Below, piece by piece: positions 46,309-54,764 of a stretch of 64,000 nt of DNA (positions are counted from its first letter, which is position 1; each line of letters starts with the position of its first letter). The notes below the pieces were generated by a model. The model made no database searches. It saw only the letters and a list, made by a program, of their open reading frames with translations, and was not told where the DNA came from. Source of the DNA: Bacillus carboniphilus (GTDB taxonomy: Bacteria; Bacillota; Bacilli; Bacillales; JAIVKR01); NCBI RefSeq assembly GCF_020524035.2, contig NZ_CP129013.1:3162001-3226000 (forward strand), written 5' to 3'. The translations under genes were made by a program, and so were the position numbers.

Positions 46309-46843
46309 AAAGAGTTCTTTCGTTTACACTTTCAAACTATTAATGCTCTTTTTCTATTTGTATAAAAGATTAAGCAAAATCGTTCTGTGTTATTGACATC
46401 ATCTCACAGAACACCAATAATATATATTAAGAGAAAAAATATGGGACATTCGCATATTTGAATTTGGAAGTGAGCTACAAAGCAACCGGAGCGAATGGCT
46501 AGGAGTCTTTCCGATGAAGTGAAAATTATAGTTTATAACGAATAGAGTTCCTCTTATTAAGGATATAATCCAACTTTTTATAATTGAAATTAGTGTAAAA
46601 AGATATTTTTGAAGTAAAAAGAAATGATTTTTTCTGTTTTTGAGCAGACTTTATATCGTTATGAATTAACTAATTTTTCGTCAGACAGACTCCTAGGAGG
46701 AATGGCTACCCACCATACACTTGTGAATAATAAGGCGGATTTATACTCCTTGTCTCTTCTGTCTATTGCGTTACGACCTATATGTTTCATGGTCACTCTC
46801 ACCGTCGGAAGGCAATAGGGGCGGACAGGAGAAACTTTTTACG
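46309..46843. other. Stretch before the tRNA-like element
   Basis: No gene with a binding site. A perfect eight-base inverted repeat GTTCTGTG/CACAGAAC lies at 46382-46412. From about 46680 the base composition becomes more GC-rich and structured (GACAGACTCCTAGGAGGAAT, later GGCAATAGGGGCGGACAGG), which may be the 5' part of the RNA that ends in the tRNA-like domain. Confidence 0.35.
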
Positions 46844-46958
46844 GATAGCTATGGCGGAATCGGTAGACGCAGATAAGACCATTACTCATCTAAAGGGAGC
46901 AAGGCAAAACGCCAAACAACAAAGGTTGCATGCAAGGTTCAAATCCTTGCTAGCTGAC
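46844..46958 (+). ncRNA. tRNA-like RNA (class II style, no readable anticodon)
   Basis: Visible tRNA parts: an acceptor-like pair ATAGCTA/TAGCTGA; TG at the position 8-9 place; a D arm GGCGGAATCGGTAGACGC typical of tRNA-Leu; a T arm with stem GCAAG/CTTGC and loop GTTCAAATC. Between the D and T arms are 61 bases, longer than in a normal class II tRNA, with a GGC-AAAA-GCC hairpin; the best 'anticodon' stem (AGATxAG/CTxATCT) has loop ACCATTA, without the usual U33. There is no CCA. It may be a broken tRNA-Leu or a tRNA mimic. It ends 33 bases before the YiaAB gene start, in the same direction. Confidence 0.5.
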
Positions 46959-46990
46959 GCATAACTGTTATGAAAAACGGAGGAATTTAT

Positions 46991-47458
46991 ATGTCTAATA
47001 ATGAAGTTTTCTCAGATGATGAAAAACAAAAAGATTCTAAATTAAAAATCGAAAGAAAAGAAGGAGAACCAACTTCAGCGTTCAAAGGTTCTTCGTGGGC
47101 ATCACTATTAGTAGGGATTACCGCGTATTTAATAGGTTTGTATAACGCTTCGATGGAACTAAACGAAAAAGGGTATTACTTTGCCGTGTTAGTATTTGGG
47201 CTATATTCGGCAGTATCTTTACAAAAAGCAGTAAGAGATAAAGATGAAGAAGTTCCTGTTACCGGTATCTATTATGGTTTAAGTTGGGCGGCACTCATTG
47301 CTTCTATAATATTGATGTCTATTGGTTTATACAATGCAGGGAGTATAGTGCTAAGTGAAAAAGGATTTTATGCGATGTCATTCGTTCTTAGCCTATTTGC
47401 CGCTATCACCGTCCAAAAGAACATTAGAGATACCCAGAGAGCAAGAGAAAGAGATTGA
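46991..47458 (+). CDS. YiaA/YiaB-like two-helix membrane protein
   Basis: Two repeats of the YiaAB module: AFKGSSWASLLVGITAYLIG, LYNASMELNEKGYYFAVLVF, LQKAVRDKDE and again LSWAALIASIILMSIGLYNA, KGFYAMSFVLSLFAAITVQK, NIRD. Four membrane helices, 155 residues, with a charged N-terminal tail. The start is ATG 46991 after CGGAGGAA; an ATG seven codons earlier overlaps the tRNA-like region and is not preferred. Function unknown. The tRNA-like RNA directly upstream could be its leader. Confidence 0.85.
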   Translation: MSNNEVFSDDEKQKDSKLKIERKEGEPTSAFKGSSWASLLVGITAYLIGLYNASMELNEKGYYFAVLVFGLYSAVSLQKAVRDKDEEVPVTGIYYGLSWAALIASIILMSIGLYNAGSIVLSEKGFYAMSFVLSLFAAITVQKNIRDTQRARERD

Positions 47459-47524
47459 GAAAAGGACAGACAGCTGCTTTGCAGTTTAGTAGTTGTCTCT
47501 CACTTCCTCTTTTATATGACAAGT

Positions 47525-47550
47525 AACCCATCAATCGATGGGGTTTTTCT
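47525..47550 (+). terminator. Rho-independent terminator after the YiaAB gene
   Basis: Stem CCCATC/GATGGG with a four-base loop and TTTTTCT. Confidence 0.8.
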
Positions 47551-47662
47551 ATTTTTAACGTAATTACCGAGAAGTCTCCCACTTCTAAACGAAGTGAAAG
47601 TGGGTGATGAATCGGCTTTTTTGGTATAATATTCTTATAAATTGTCAAAGTAGGTGAAAATC

Positions 47663-48604
47663 GTGACTAAGCTAAATAAGGCGTATCAATTCCGTATATA
47701 TCCTATATGAGAACATGCTTCTCTTATTCGCAGAACCTTTGGTTGTGTGCGTTTTGTGTACAATAAAAATTTCTTTTCTAAAAATGCTGAATTCCCTACC
47801 TTCAAAAGTCATAGATCAAGACAATGCTATACAACAAACGTTGTAAATAGAAATATTGAACTTATAGATGGATTGTTAAAACTACCGAAACTAAAATTTG
47901 TAACGATTAAACACCACCGTCAAATACCTGAAGGACATAAGATTAAATCCTGTACGATCTTTATGACAAAAACAGGGGAGTTTTTCGTGTCCATTTTGAC
48001 TGAATATGAAAAAGAAATCATGGAGCAACCAACTCATTCATTTATTGGTTTAGACTTTGCGATGAATGGCTTATTTGTCGATAGTGAATCAGGTAAGAGA
48101 GCCAATTACCCACGTTTCTATCGTAAAATGGTAGAAAAGCTAGCCAAAGAAAGTTCCATATTAGCTAGACGAACAAAAGGTTCTTCTCGTTGGAATCAAC
48201 AATGCTTAAAAGTAGTGGAAATTCATGAAAAAGTAGCGAACCAACGAAAGGCTTTTCTTCATAAACAATCCCATAGACTAGCAAACCAATACGATTGTGT
48301 CATTATTGAAGACCTCAATATGAAGGGAATGTCTCAAGCATTAAAGTTCGGTAAAAGTGTATTTGATAATGCTTGGGGTATGTTCACTTCCTATTTAGAC
48401 TACAAGTTGAAAGAACAAGGAAAGTGACTAATCAAAATTAATAAATGGTTTCCTTCTTCAAAAACTTGTTCAAACTGCGGTCAAATCAATAAAGAATGGA
48501 CTCTTTCTGACCGAGTGTTCCATTGTCATTGTGGATTCTCGTCCGATCGTGATTGGAATGCGTCTATCAATATCAAAAACGAAGGTATTCGAAAGCTTAC
48601 ATAA
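47663..48604 (+). pseudogene. tnpB: TnpB RNA-guided nuclease, inactivated
   Basis: TnpB cuts DNA guided by an RNA from the element's right end. GTG reads TKLNKAYQFRIYPI, stop, EHASLIRRTFGCVRFVYNK; then about 60 residues usually present are missing and the next segment is NFFSKNAEFPTFKSHRSRQC. RuvC residues are visible: FIGLDFAMNGLFVD (Asp), CVIIEDLNMKGM (Glu), SSDRDWNASINIKNEG (Asp), with the zinc finger TCSNCG...CHCG. A second stop splits the protein before LIKINKWFPSSKTCSNCG. Two nonsense changes plus a deletion: not active. Confidence 0.9.
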
Positions 48605-48605
48605 A

Positions 48606-48670
48606 GGAAACAAGACCTCTTGGTTCACGAGGGATCGCCTAGTCCATTAGAGACCATTAGGCTTCTGCAC
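48606..48670 (+). ncRNA. Probable omegaRNA (reRNA) 3' region of the TnpB element
   Basis: After the tnpB stop: AACAAGACCTCTTGGTTCAC and a hairpin GCCTAGTCCATTAGAGACCATTAGGC-like segment (GCCTA/TAGGC arms at 48629-48652), which matches the usual right-end RNA scaffold of IS605 elements. In such elements the guide would be copied from the flank, here the start of repeat island D near 48672. Confidence 0.6.
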
Positions 48671-48671
48671 C

Positions 48672-49040
48672 ATAGTAAGAAAGTATAAAAATAGGTCCTT
48701 ATTTAGCTTGCGGTTTTAATTCTTGTCTAGCTCCATCGCCCAGCAACTCGTAAGTTTTTCGAAGCACACGACGTGCTAGCATCATCGTTGCCCACAGGAC
48801 GTGGGCGTCTTTAGATGATGTTCCATTTCTCTATGATATGTCAACGGAGACGCCTCCAGGAGGGAGGTGGATCTACGTTTGCTCGCGCGACGTGGCAGTA
48901 GTTAGTAGATCCTCCGCTTTCCGGCTTTTCGTGTTTCCTTTATCTCATACGGAGTAATCAAGCCCCTTCGTTGCTAAACGGGTGCTTGCGCTTTTCTTAC
49001 TAGGAAGCATCCACCTCTAAGCGCAAGCGTAGGTGGTATC
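48672..49040. repeat. Repeat island D
   Basis: Same ends as island B (AGTAAGAAAGTATAAAAAT, TGTCTAGCTCCATCGCCCAG ... GTTGCTAAACGGGTGCTTGCG). Contents: CACACGACGTG palindrome; module D1 (48780-48820), outer CATCATC/GATGATG, inner GCC/GGC around CACAGGACGTG; module D2 (48870-48911), outer GATCTAC/GTAGATC, inner TGC/GCA around TCGCGCGACGTG. D2 keeps the loop of A1 but the inner stem is different and still paired. Confidence 0.85.
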
Positions 49041-49064
49041 TAGTTCACTATAGGAGAGATTGTA

Positions 49065-49616
49065 ATGAATAAAGCTCAGTTTATTGTCTTAGGTATATTG
49101 GAACAGTTAGGACAAGGAAGTGGTTATGATATTAAACAAGTGTATGATGATAAAAAAGTTGATCAATGGTTAGATATTAAAGTAGGTTCAATTTATCATG
49201 CAATAAATCAGTTACATAAAGACGGTCATATTCAAGAAGTGCAGAAAAAGCAGTTAGGAAAATATCCAGAAAAAACAATTTATCGAGTATCATTGGAAGG
49301 GGAAAAACGATTTGATATGCTTCAGGAAAAAGCATTTTTAGGATTATTCCCCGACTTTTATGGATTTAAAATGGCACTTAAATTTAATAAGCGTCGAAAC
49401 AAAAAGGAAATTATAGAATATGCAAACAGAGCGATCCAGATCATTGATAAAAAACTGGAATTGATGAGAGAGCATTTAAATTCTCTTGGAAGTGACAAGT
49501 CCCATTTTAATTACGATGCTTTTTTTATTGAACATGAAAGATATCTATTTGAATCTGAAAAAAAATGGATTCAAGAATCTATGACAAATATTGATCTTAT
49601 TATGTTTAAAGAATAA
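49065..49616 (+). CDS. PadR-family transcriptional regulator
   Basis: Winged-helix regulator: AQFIVLGILEQLGQGSGYDI, VGSIYHAINQLHKDGHIQEV and TIYRVSLEGEKRF (wing), followed by a C-terminal coiled coil for dimerisation (IIEYANRAIQIIDKKLELMR). 183 residues, full length. PadR proteins usually repress a neighbouring membrane or efflux gene; the DUF1772 gene 88 bases downstream is the likely target, perhaps with paired repeats between them. AGGAGAGAT precedes the ATG. It is immediately preceded by repeat island D. Confidence 0.9.
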   Translation: MNKAQFIVLGILEQLGQGSGYDIKQVYDDKKVDQWLDIKVGSIYHAINQLHKDGHIQEVQKKQLGKYPEKTIYRVSLEGEKRFDMLQEKAFLGLFPDFYGFKMALKFNKRRNKKEIIEYANRAIQIIDKKLELMREHLNSLGSDKSHFNYDAFFIEHERYLFESEKKWIQESMTNIDLIMFKE

Positions 49617-49641
49617 AATTCTGAAAATTATTGATATTCTC

Positions 49642-49685
49642 CTCAAACTTGAATAGAATGATGATATCTACTCAAATTTGAATAG
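49642..49685 (+). promoter_or_regulatory. Paired operator-like repeats upstream of the DUF1772 gene
   Basis: Two 15-base direct repeats, CTCAAACTTGAATAG (49642) and CTCAAATTTGAATAG (49671), 29 bases apart. Each contains a TCAA(N2)TTGA palindrome. Placement between padR and its neighbour suggests PadR binding; this is inference. Confidence 0.5.
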
Positions 49686-49703
49686 TTTGGAGGAGTGTTT
49701 AAC

Positions 49704-50204
49704 ATGATAAGATATTTGGAAAATGGAACTTTGGCTCTCGCGTTATTTATTACTGGTATAATGGCAGGATTCTTCTATACCTACACCTTTAATGTGAATT
49801 TAGCCATGTTACAAGTAGATGGAGAGACATATGCAACAGTCCAGTCATTGTTTAATGAAAATGTTCGTCATGTTATGTTTTTTATCTTTTTCTTTGGAGG
49901 TGGTGCTATATCTGTAATCACAGTAATAGCCAATATTAGACACTATAAAACTATCTCTTTTTGGTTGATGGTGACAGCGGGTTTAATATACATGTTGGGG
50001 ATCATTGTTTTTACTGCGAATGTCAATTTACCACTAAACTACGAAACAGAAAGCTGGAACCCACAATCCTTACCTTCAGATTGGCAACAAATTCGAAATG
50101 ATTGGAATCAAGCCAATGCATTTCGCGTCATATTTTCTACACTCTCATTCATTCTCTATATCATCGTTTTAGTTATTCGCTCGATAAAAATTAAAAAAAT
50201 ATAA
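49704..50204 (+). CDS. DUF1772 membrane protein
   Basis: A 166-residue protein of the DUF1772 (anthrone-oxygenase-like) family with four helices: LALALFITGIMAGFFYTYTF, VMFFIFFFGGGAISVITVIA, FWLMVTAGLIYMLGIIVFTA and FSTLSFILYIIVLVIRSIKI, plus the family's NVNLPLNYETESWNPQSLPS and IRNDWNQANAFR between helices 3 and 4. ATG 49704 follows GGAGGAG by eight bases; a GTG three codons earlier overlaps the site. PadR control is likely. Confidence 0.85.
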   Translation: MIRYLENGTLALALFITGIMAGFFYTYTFNVNLAMLQVDGETYATVQSLFNENVRHVMFFIFFFGGGAISVITVIANIRHYKTISFWLMVTAGLIYMLGIIVFTANVNLPLNYETESWNPQSLPSDWQQIRNDWNQANAFRVIFSTLSFILYIIVLVIRSIKIKKI

Positions 50205-50302
50205 AGGTCATTTTGAGTGAATTTTGAATAAATCAAATTGTAGTGTTGAGAAGAAAAAAATTAAGATTAGGAGTTTCACTTTAAAAATTTGGAGGTATTA
50301 AC

Positions 50303-51335
50303 TTGTTTCCTATTAATCTTAGTAATAATGTATATTCACCAATATTAATTCACGTGTGGAATACGTTTAACCAAGTAAAATGCTCTGCTGCTCTGCTGCA
50401 ACCATCGTCATTCATGATGATTCAATCGTGTTAGAAAAATATATAGGGAAACAATCAAATCAACTTAATGCAAGGGCTGCTCAGCCTGATACTCAGTTCC
50501 ATGTCGCTTCAGTAAGGAAAAGTTATATTGGATTTGCAGTGGCCTATGCCGTTTATTATGGTTACATAAAAAGTATTGATGACTTTGTTCTAACTTATTT
50601 ACCAGACCTTGACGTTGAGCCTTGGAAACCTGTAACGATCAGACATTTATTAACCCATACGCATGGATTAAGTGAAAAAGAAGGAAAGGTTGTTCGTGAA
50701 TTTCAGGTAGGGAGAGAGCTGGATATATAATCAAGTTGGCATAAACGTTTTAATTGCTATCGTCAAACGAACAACGAAAAAAACGGTGGCTGACATTTTA
50801 CAAGAACAAGTCTTTTCACCACTTGGGTTTAGTGAATCTAATTGGTACTCTGAAAAAACGGAAAAACTTGCTGATGTCATGGTTAGAGATGAAAAGGATA
50901 TTATTTGGAAAAACTTCGATAGTATAGAAGGTGACGAGCCCAATATGTACGTGTCAGGCTCGTGAACTAACGATGTGGGGCTATTTACACTTGAAAGAAG
51001 GTCATATAAATGGAAAGCAAATCGTTCCAAAAGAGATAATAACAATGGCAACCTCTATTCAAAGTCCATCGATGCTTCATAAAGATCTACCTCAAAATGG
51101 TTTTCTATGGTTTGTAAAAGATTTACCCGCTAAAAAGACAGAGATCGGGGAGAAAGTTCCAAGTGGCTCTTATCAAATTTTAGGCTATACAGGTGTAACT
51201 TTAGTAGTCATTCCTCAAGAAAATATAGTTGCCGTTCGAATGTTTAATAGCTTTGGTTCACCAGTAGGTCATGATTATTTATCTAATGTTCGATCATTTG
51301 GTAATATTGTTATGAAGTGTATAAAGAAACTTTAA
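50303..51335 (+). pseudogene. Serine beta-lactamase-like hydrolase, three frameshifts
   Basis: Class C-like/PBP4*-type hydrolase. SxxK motif in QFHVASVRKSYIGFAVAY; the Tyr-x-Asn region WIYNQVGINVLIAIV; IRHLLTHTHGLSEKEG is the usual nearby helix. TTG after GGAGG. Breaks: a tandem 8-base duplication CTCTGCTG (50382-50397), an extra G at GGG 50710-50712, and an extra G at 50957-50958 (TCAGGCTCG). The 8-base duplication is not a homopolymer slip and would by itself inactivate the gene. Confidence 0.85.
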
Positions 51336-51462
51336 GAGGTTGTTCAAAAAGCTCTGAAAAAAATATCGGTTGAATAACTTTGTTTATTTGCTTTTCCGCT
51401 CCTCAGGCGCACATGATGTGCTAGCACAGACTTTAACCACACGACGTGGTTACATTGATTTC
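51334..51462. repeat. Repeat island E
   Basis: Starts AGAGGTTGTTCAAAAAGC, directly at the end of the beta-lactamase-like gene, then CGCTCCTCAGGCG, palindrome CACATGATGTG and the inner hairpin AACCAC-ACGAC-GTGGTT (51435-51451), i.e. triplet AAC/GTT around CACACGACGTG. The outer arms do not pair here, so this copy is partial. Confidence 0.75.
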
Positions 51463-51540
51463 TTATACTTTTTTGGAATAATTGTTATCAATCTATTAAA
51501 GCATGGCAAGGATTTTAAATCTTAAAAGGGAGAGGTTGCT

Positions 51541-52064
51541 GTGGGATTTCCTATACTGGAAACTGAACGATTACATTTAGTTCAAGTAAACAAAGACCAT
51601 ACTCACCAGTACTTTGAGATTATGTCTAATAATCATGTCATGAAGTATTATGGGATGGACCCTCTAAAGAGAATAGAAGATGCTTCAAATATCATCGAGT
51701 CTTTCCAACATACCATAAGGTGGGGAATTGTATTAAAAGAAACGAATCATTTGATTGGAACGTTAGGGTTAAAAAATCTAAATTTGTGGAGTGAAAAAGA
51801 GAAATAGGGTATGAGTTACACTCTGCCTATTGGAGTAAAGGAATTACGACTGAAGCAATAATGGAAGGTTTGCGATATTCGTTTGACGAATTAGGATTAC
51901 ATAGAATGGGTGCAGTCACTTTTCCTCAAAATCAACCATCGATTCACTTATTGGAACGATTAGGGTTTATGAAAGAAGGGTTATTGAGAGGATATCTGTA
52001 TCAAAATAACCAGTCTCATGATGCCCTGATCTTTTCGTTATTAAAAACTGAGTGGAGACAATAA
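51541..52064 (+). pseudogene. GNAT acetyltransferase, frameshifted
   Basis: GTG start: GFPILETERLHLVQVNKDHT, SNIIESFQHTIRWGIVLKET, IGTLGLKNLNLWSEKEK, stop; then YELHSAYWSKGITTEAIMEG (acetyl-CoA loop) and RLGFMKEGLLRGYLYQNN in another frame. The break is near GTGAAAAAGAGAAATAG (51790-51806). N- and C-terminal halves are otherwise clean, so a single event explains the loss. Confidence 0.85.
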
Positions 52065-52075
52065 TGGGGTGACAT

Positions 52076-52312
52076 ATGAAATATATAGAAATTGGTGTGG
52101 GAAATAAATGGTTTGTACGAACGGAAATAGAACGGGAAGATGGTACGGAATACGAACGAAAAGGAGTGGTGGGTCCTATAAGATTTCGCTCCTTTTATGT
52201 AAGAGTGTGGTTTGGCGATAAAGTGATCGTATTTGATTCTCTAGAAGGGATAAAACGAATAAAAAAAGAAAGGAAGGGGTTAAAATTTCTTGTTGGTGTC
52301 GTTAGTGAATAA
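52076..52312 (+). CDS. DUF3977 family protein
   Basis: A 78-residue beta-rich protein: MKYIEIGVGNKWFVRTEIER, EDGTEYERKGVVGPIRFRSF, YVRVWFGDKVIVFDSLEGIK, the DUF3977 pattern. Function unknown; common in Bacillus. ATG after GGGGTGAC. It follows the GNAT gene by eleven bases and is probably co-transcribed. Confidence 0.85.
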   Translation: MKYIEIGVGNKWFVRTEIEREDGTEYERKGVVGPIRFRSFYVRVWFGDKVIVFDSLEGIKRIKKERKGLKFLVGVVSE

Positions 52313-52345
52313 AATGCAAGAAATTTCTCCCTTTAGCTTACTAAT

Positions 52346-52642
52346 CTACTCTAACTCTTCTCTTTGAAGTATTTGTTCCGTTATTGTAATGAATTCTTTC
52401 ACAGTGTATGGAATATATTTTGCTTTTTTTGTAATCATCGTCAGTTCTAGCCTAGCTTTAAAATTAATAAGCGGAATCGCTTTGATTTTTGGATTAATAA
52501 TTTCTTCTGCTACTCTACTTGACAATAAAGTAATCCCAAGTCTTGCTTCTACCATTCCAATCATAAAGTCTTTTTGAGAGCTATGACAAACAATATTGGG
52601 ATAAAATACATTTTGAAAAAAAGACATCTGCTTATTCAGCAA
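52346..52642 (-). pseudogene. LysR-type regulator, C-terminal fragment
   Basis: NVFYPNIVCHSSQKDFMIGM, VEARLGITLLSSRVAEEIIN and the final ELTMITKKAKYIPYTVKEFI match the second half of the LysR effector-binding domain. The DNA-binding helix-turn-helix and the first part are gone, so this is a remnant. Confidence 0.75.
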
Positions 52643-52705
52643 ACGCCTCTGTTAGTGTATTGTTCATCTTATCTTGTTCCCTTTTGAAGAGATATTAGTC
52701 AAACG

Positions 52706-54764
52706 TTACTTGTCTTTGTTTTTGTTTTCAAAATAAGCTTTGATGATATCTTGTCCAATGTACTTATTAATACCACTATCGTCTTTCAGTGAATACGGAA
52801 CGACGATAGAAAAAGCGATTTCAGGATCGTCATAAGGCGCATATCCAACTAATGTTAAATTGTAAGTAGAAGGGCTCGTAATTAACTTCTCTTTAATAGA
52901 ATCATAATAAAATGATTGAGCTGTTCCCGTTTTTCCTGCTAGATTATACGAATTATAGGGAGATTTTCCAAAATCGTAATTTGCCGTTCCTCCAGCCTCC
53001 TGATAAACTGCCTTAAATCCACTTTGAACGAGATCAAGATATTGCTGGGGCATGTCTACTTTATTAAGTACAACTGGCTCTATCGATTCTTTTACAGCTC
53101 CTAACTCTTCAGAAGAAGAGCTTGAGTCTCTAATCTGTTTTACTAAGTGTGGTTTCATACGATATCCATCATTGGCGATCGTTGAAACGTATTGAGCTAA
53201 TTGCATAGGTGTGTACGTGTCATACTGACCAATCGAAAAATCCAATTCTTTCCCTGCTTCTTTCTTTTGGGATAAGCCTTTAATTTCACCTGGGAGATCA
53301 ATTCCTGTTTTTACCCCTAAACCAAATTGATTAAAATGATATCGAAGTGAATCAAATACTTCAGGGTCGTTAGGAAAACTCATAAAAGGGTAATAACTAG
53401 TGCCAAACATAGCGAGTACTGTCTTAAACATATAAACGTTAGAAGACCTTTTTAAGGCATTTTTAATATTCATGGTACCTAGAGTTTTATAAGAACTTTT
53501 GTCAGGTGTCCCTTTCAAGTGCATTGTTGCGTCCTGAAAAACAGTAGCAGGACTAATCGCCCCTTCTTGTAATCCTGTTAATATGGTTGCTCCTTTTACA
53601 GTTGATCCCATTTCATAAGCTGAACTAATCGTACCTAATGAATAATCTTGTACCACATATTTCCCATCTTTTTTCACTAGTTGTTTTCCCGTTAAAGAAA
53701 GGACTTCTCCTGTTTTTGGGTTCATCATCACGACAAAAGCTCGGTCTAAAAAGGGTTCGCCTGGTTTAGCTCTCAGTAATCGTGTTGACACAATTTCTTC
53801 TACTTGTTTTTGTAGTTCAATATCAATCGTTAAGACTAAATCCTTACCAGAAACACCTTCATTGAAAGTTTTCCACGATAAAATTTCCCCATCTTTTTCT
53901 TCAATTGCCATTTGTCTTTTGGAGCCCCTTAGTTCTTCTTCGTATTGATATTCTAGTTGGCTTAATCCAACACGGTCGTTTCGGTTATACCCTTTGGATA
54001 AATAGTAGTCTAGTTCATCTTTAGGTAGTCCTCTTGTTGTGGAAGAGACACTTCCTAAAATCGATCGAAGGGTGTCATCGTAAGTATACTTACGGTCCCA
54101 ATCGGTATGAATATCAACACCAGGAAAGGTCTCTGAATTTTCGGCAATGATCGCCATTTCCTCTTGTGTTGCATGTCTTTTAATGGTTTGCGAGGTATAA
54201 TAGTACCCACTCGTCATTTCCCTGAAAATCGCAACAACCTCTAATTCGTCCTTGTCGATTTCGTTTAAATCAGCTTCGTTGATTCTATCTAGTTGTAATT
54301 CATATAAATCTTTATCATCTAGTTTTTCGCTGTTTAATTCTTCATCGGTTATTTTTTTCAATGCCTGCTCTGGTCTAGTAATGATCCAATAATCTTTCAA
54401 ATCACGCTCAGTCACTTTTTCTGTATCTTTATCAATAATTTTGGCGAGCTTTTCAGCAAGCTCGACTATATCTTTTTGAGAAACACCATTAATTCTCGTA
54501 TAAGTTATGGAAGGAACTTGCTCATTTAATACGATTGGTTGTCCATTCCTATCATATATTTCACCTCTTGGAACACTCATACTAACGGTTCTCGATTCCG
54601 TTTTATTGACAATTTTTTTTGTATTCTTCCCCTTCAACAATTTGCAAAAAACCAAGCTTTATAATAAGTGCTGAAAAACAAATAAAGACAGCAAAAAACA
54701 GCACATTAATTCTTAACAGTCGTTTTTTCTTAATGATTTTCTTTTTATCTCCGTTAATCCCCAT
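52706..54764 (-). pseudogene. Class B penicillin-binding protein (PbpA/PbpH-like), frameshifted after the membrane anchor
   Basis: A peptidoglycan D,D-transpeptidase. The N-terminus MGINGDKKKIIKKKRLLRIN and the membrane helix VLFFAVFICFSALIIKLGFL end with a break at A8 (T8 on the plus strand, 54613-54620); seven A give the natural EEYKKIVNKTESRTVSMSVP. The rest is open: PRGEIYDRNGQPIV (dimerisation), the active-site serine in MGSTVKGA (SxxK), SSN in LKRSSNVYM, and KTGTAQ. About 686 residues when corrected. As written, the anchor is separated from the catalytic domain; an internal start would give a soluble, unlocalised enzyme. A sequencing error should be excluded first. Confidence 0.88.

Larger units (their letters stand above)
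47560..48675 (+). mobile_element. IS605/IS1341-type element with TnpB only, decayed
   Basis: Left part with a hairpin around 47577-47605 (CCCACTTCTAAACGAAGTG) and a GGTATAAT promoter-like box, then tnpB, then the conserved right-end RNA sequence. No tnpA is present. The repeat island D begins right at its right edge. Confidence 0.75.

Noticed and set aside
46844-46958. A normal tRNA-Leu gene or tmRNA
   Set aside because: The region between the D and T arms is too long, no standard anticodon loop is present and there is no CCA; tmRNA signatures are absent.
46624-46964. Two overlapping short open frames before and across the tRNA-like RNA
   Set aside because: No ribosome binding sites, no coding-like composition, and the second one runs through the D and T arms.
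25598-51462. The hairpin modules as CRISPR repeats or integron attC sites
   Set aside because: Spacing is irregular, copies are only one to two per island, there are no cas genes, and the paired RYYYAAC/GTTRRRY core of attC with an integrase is missing.
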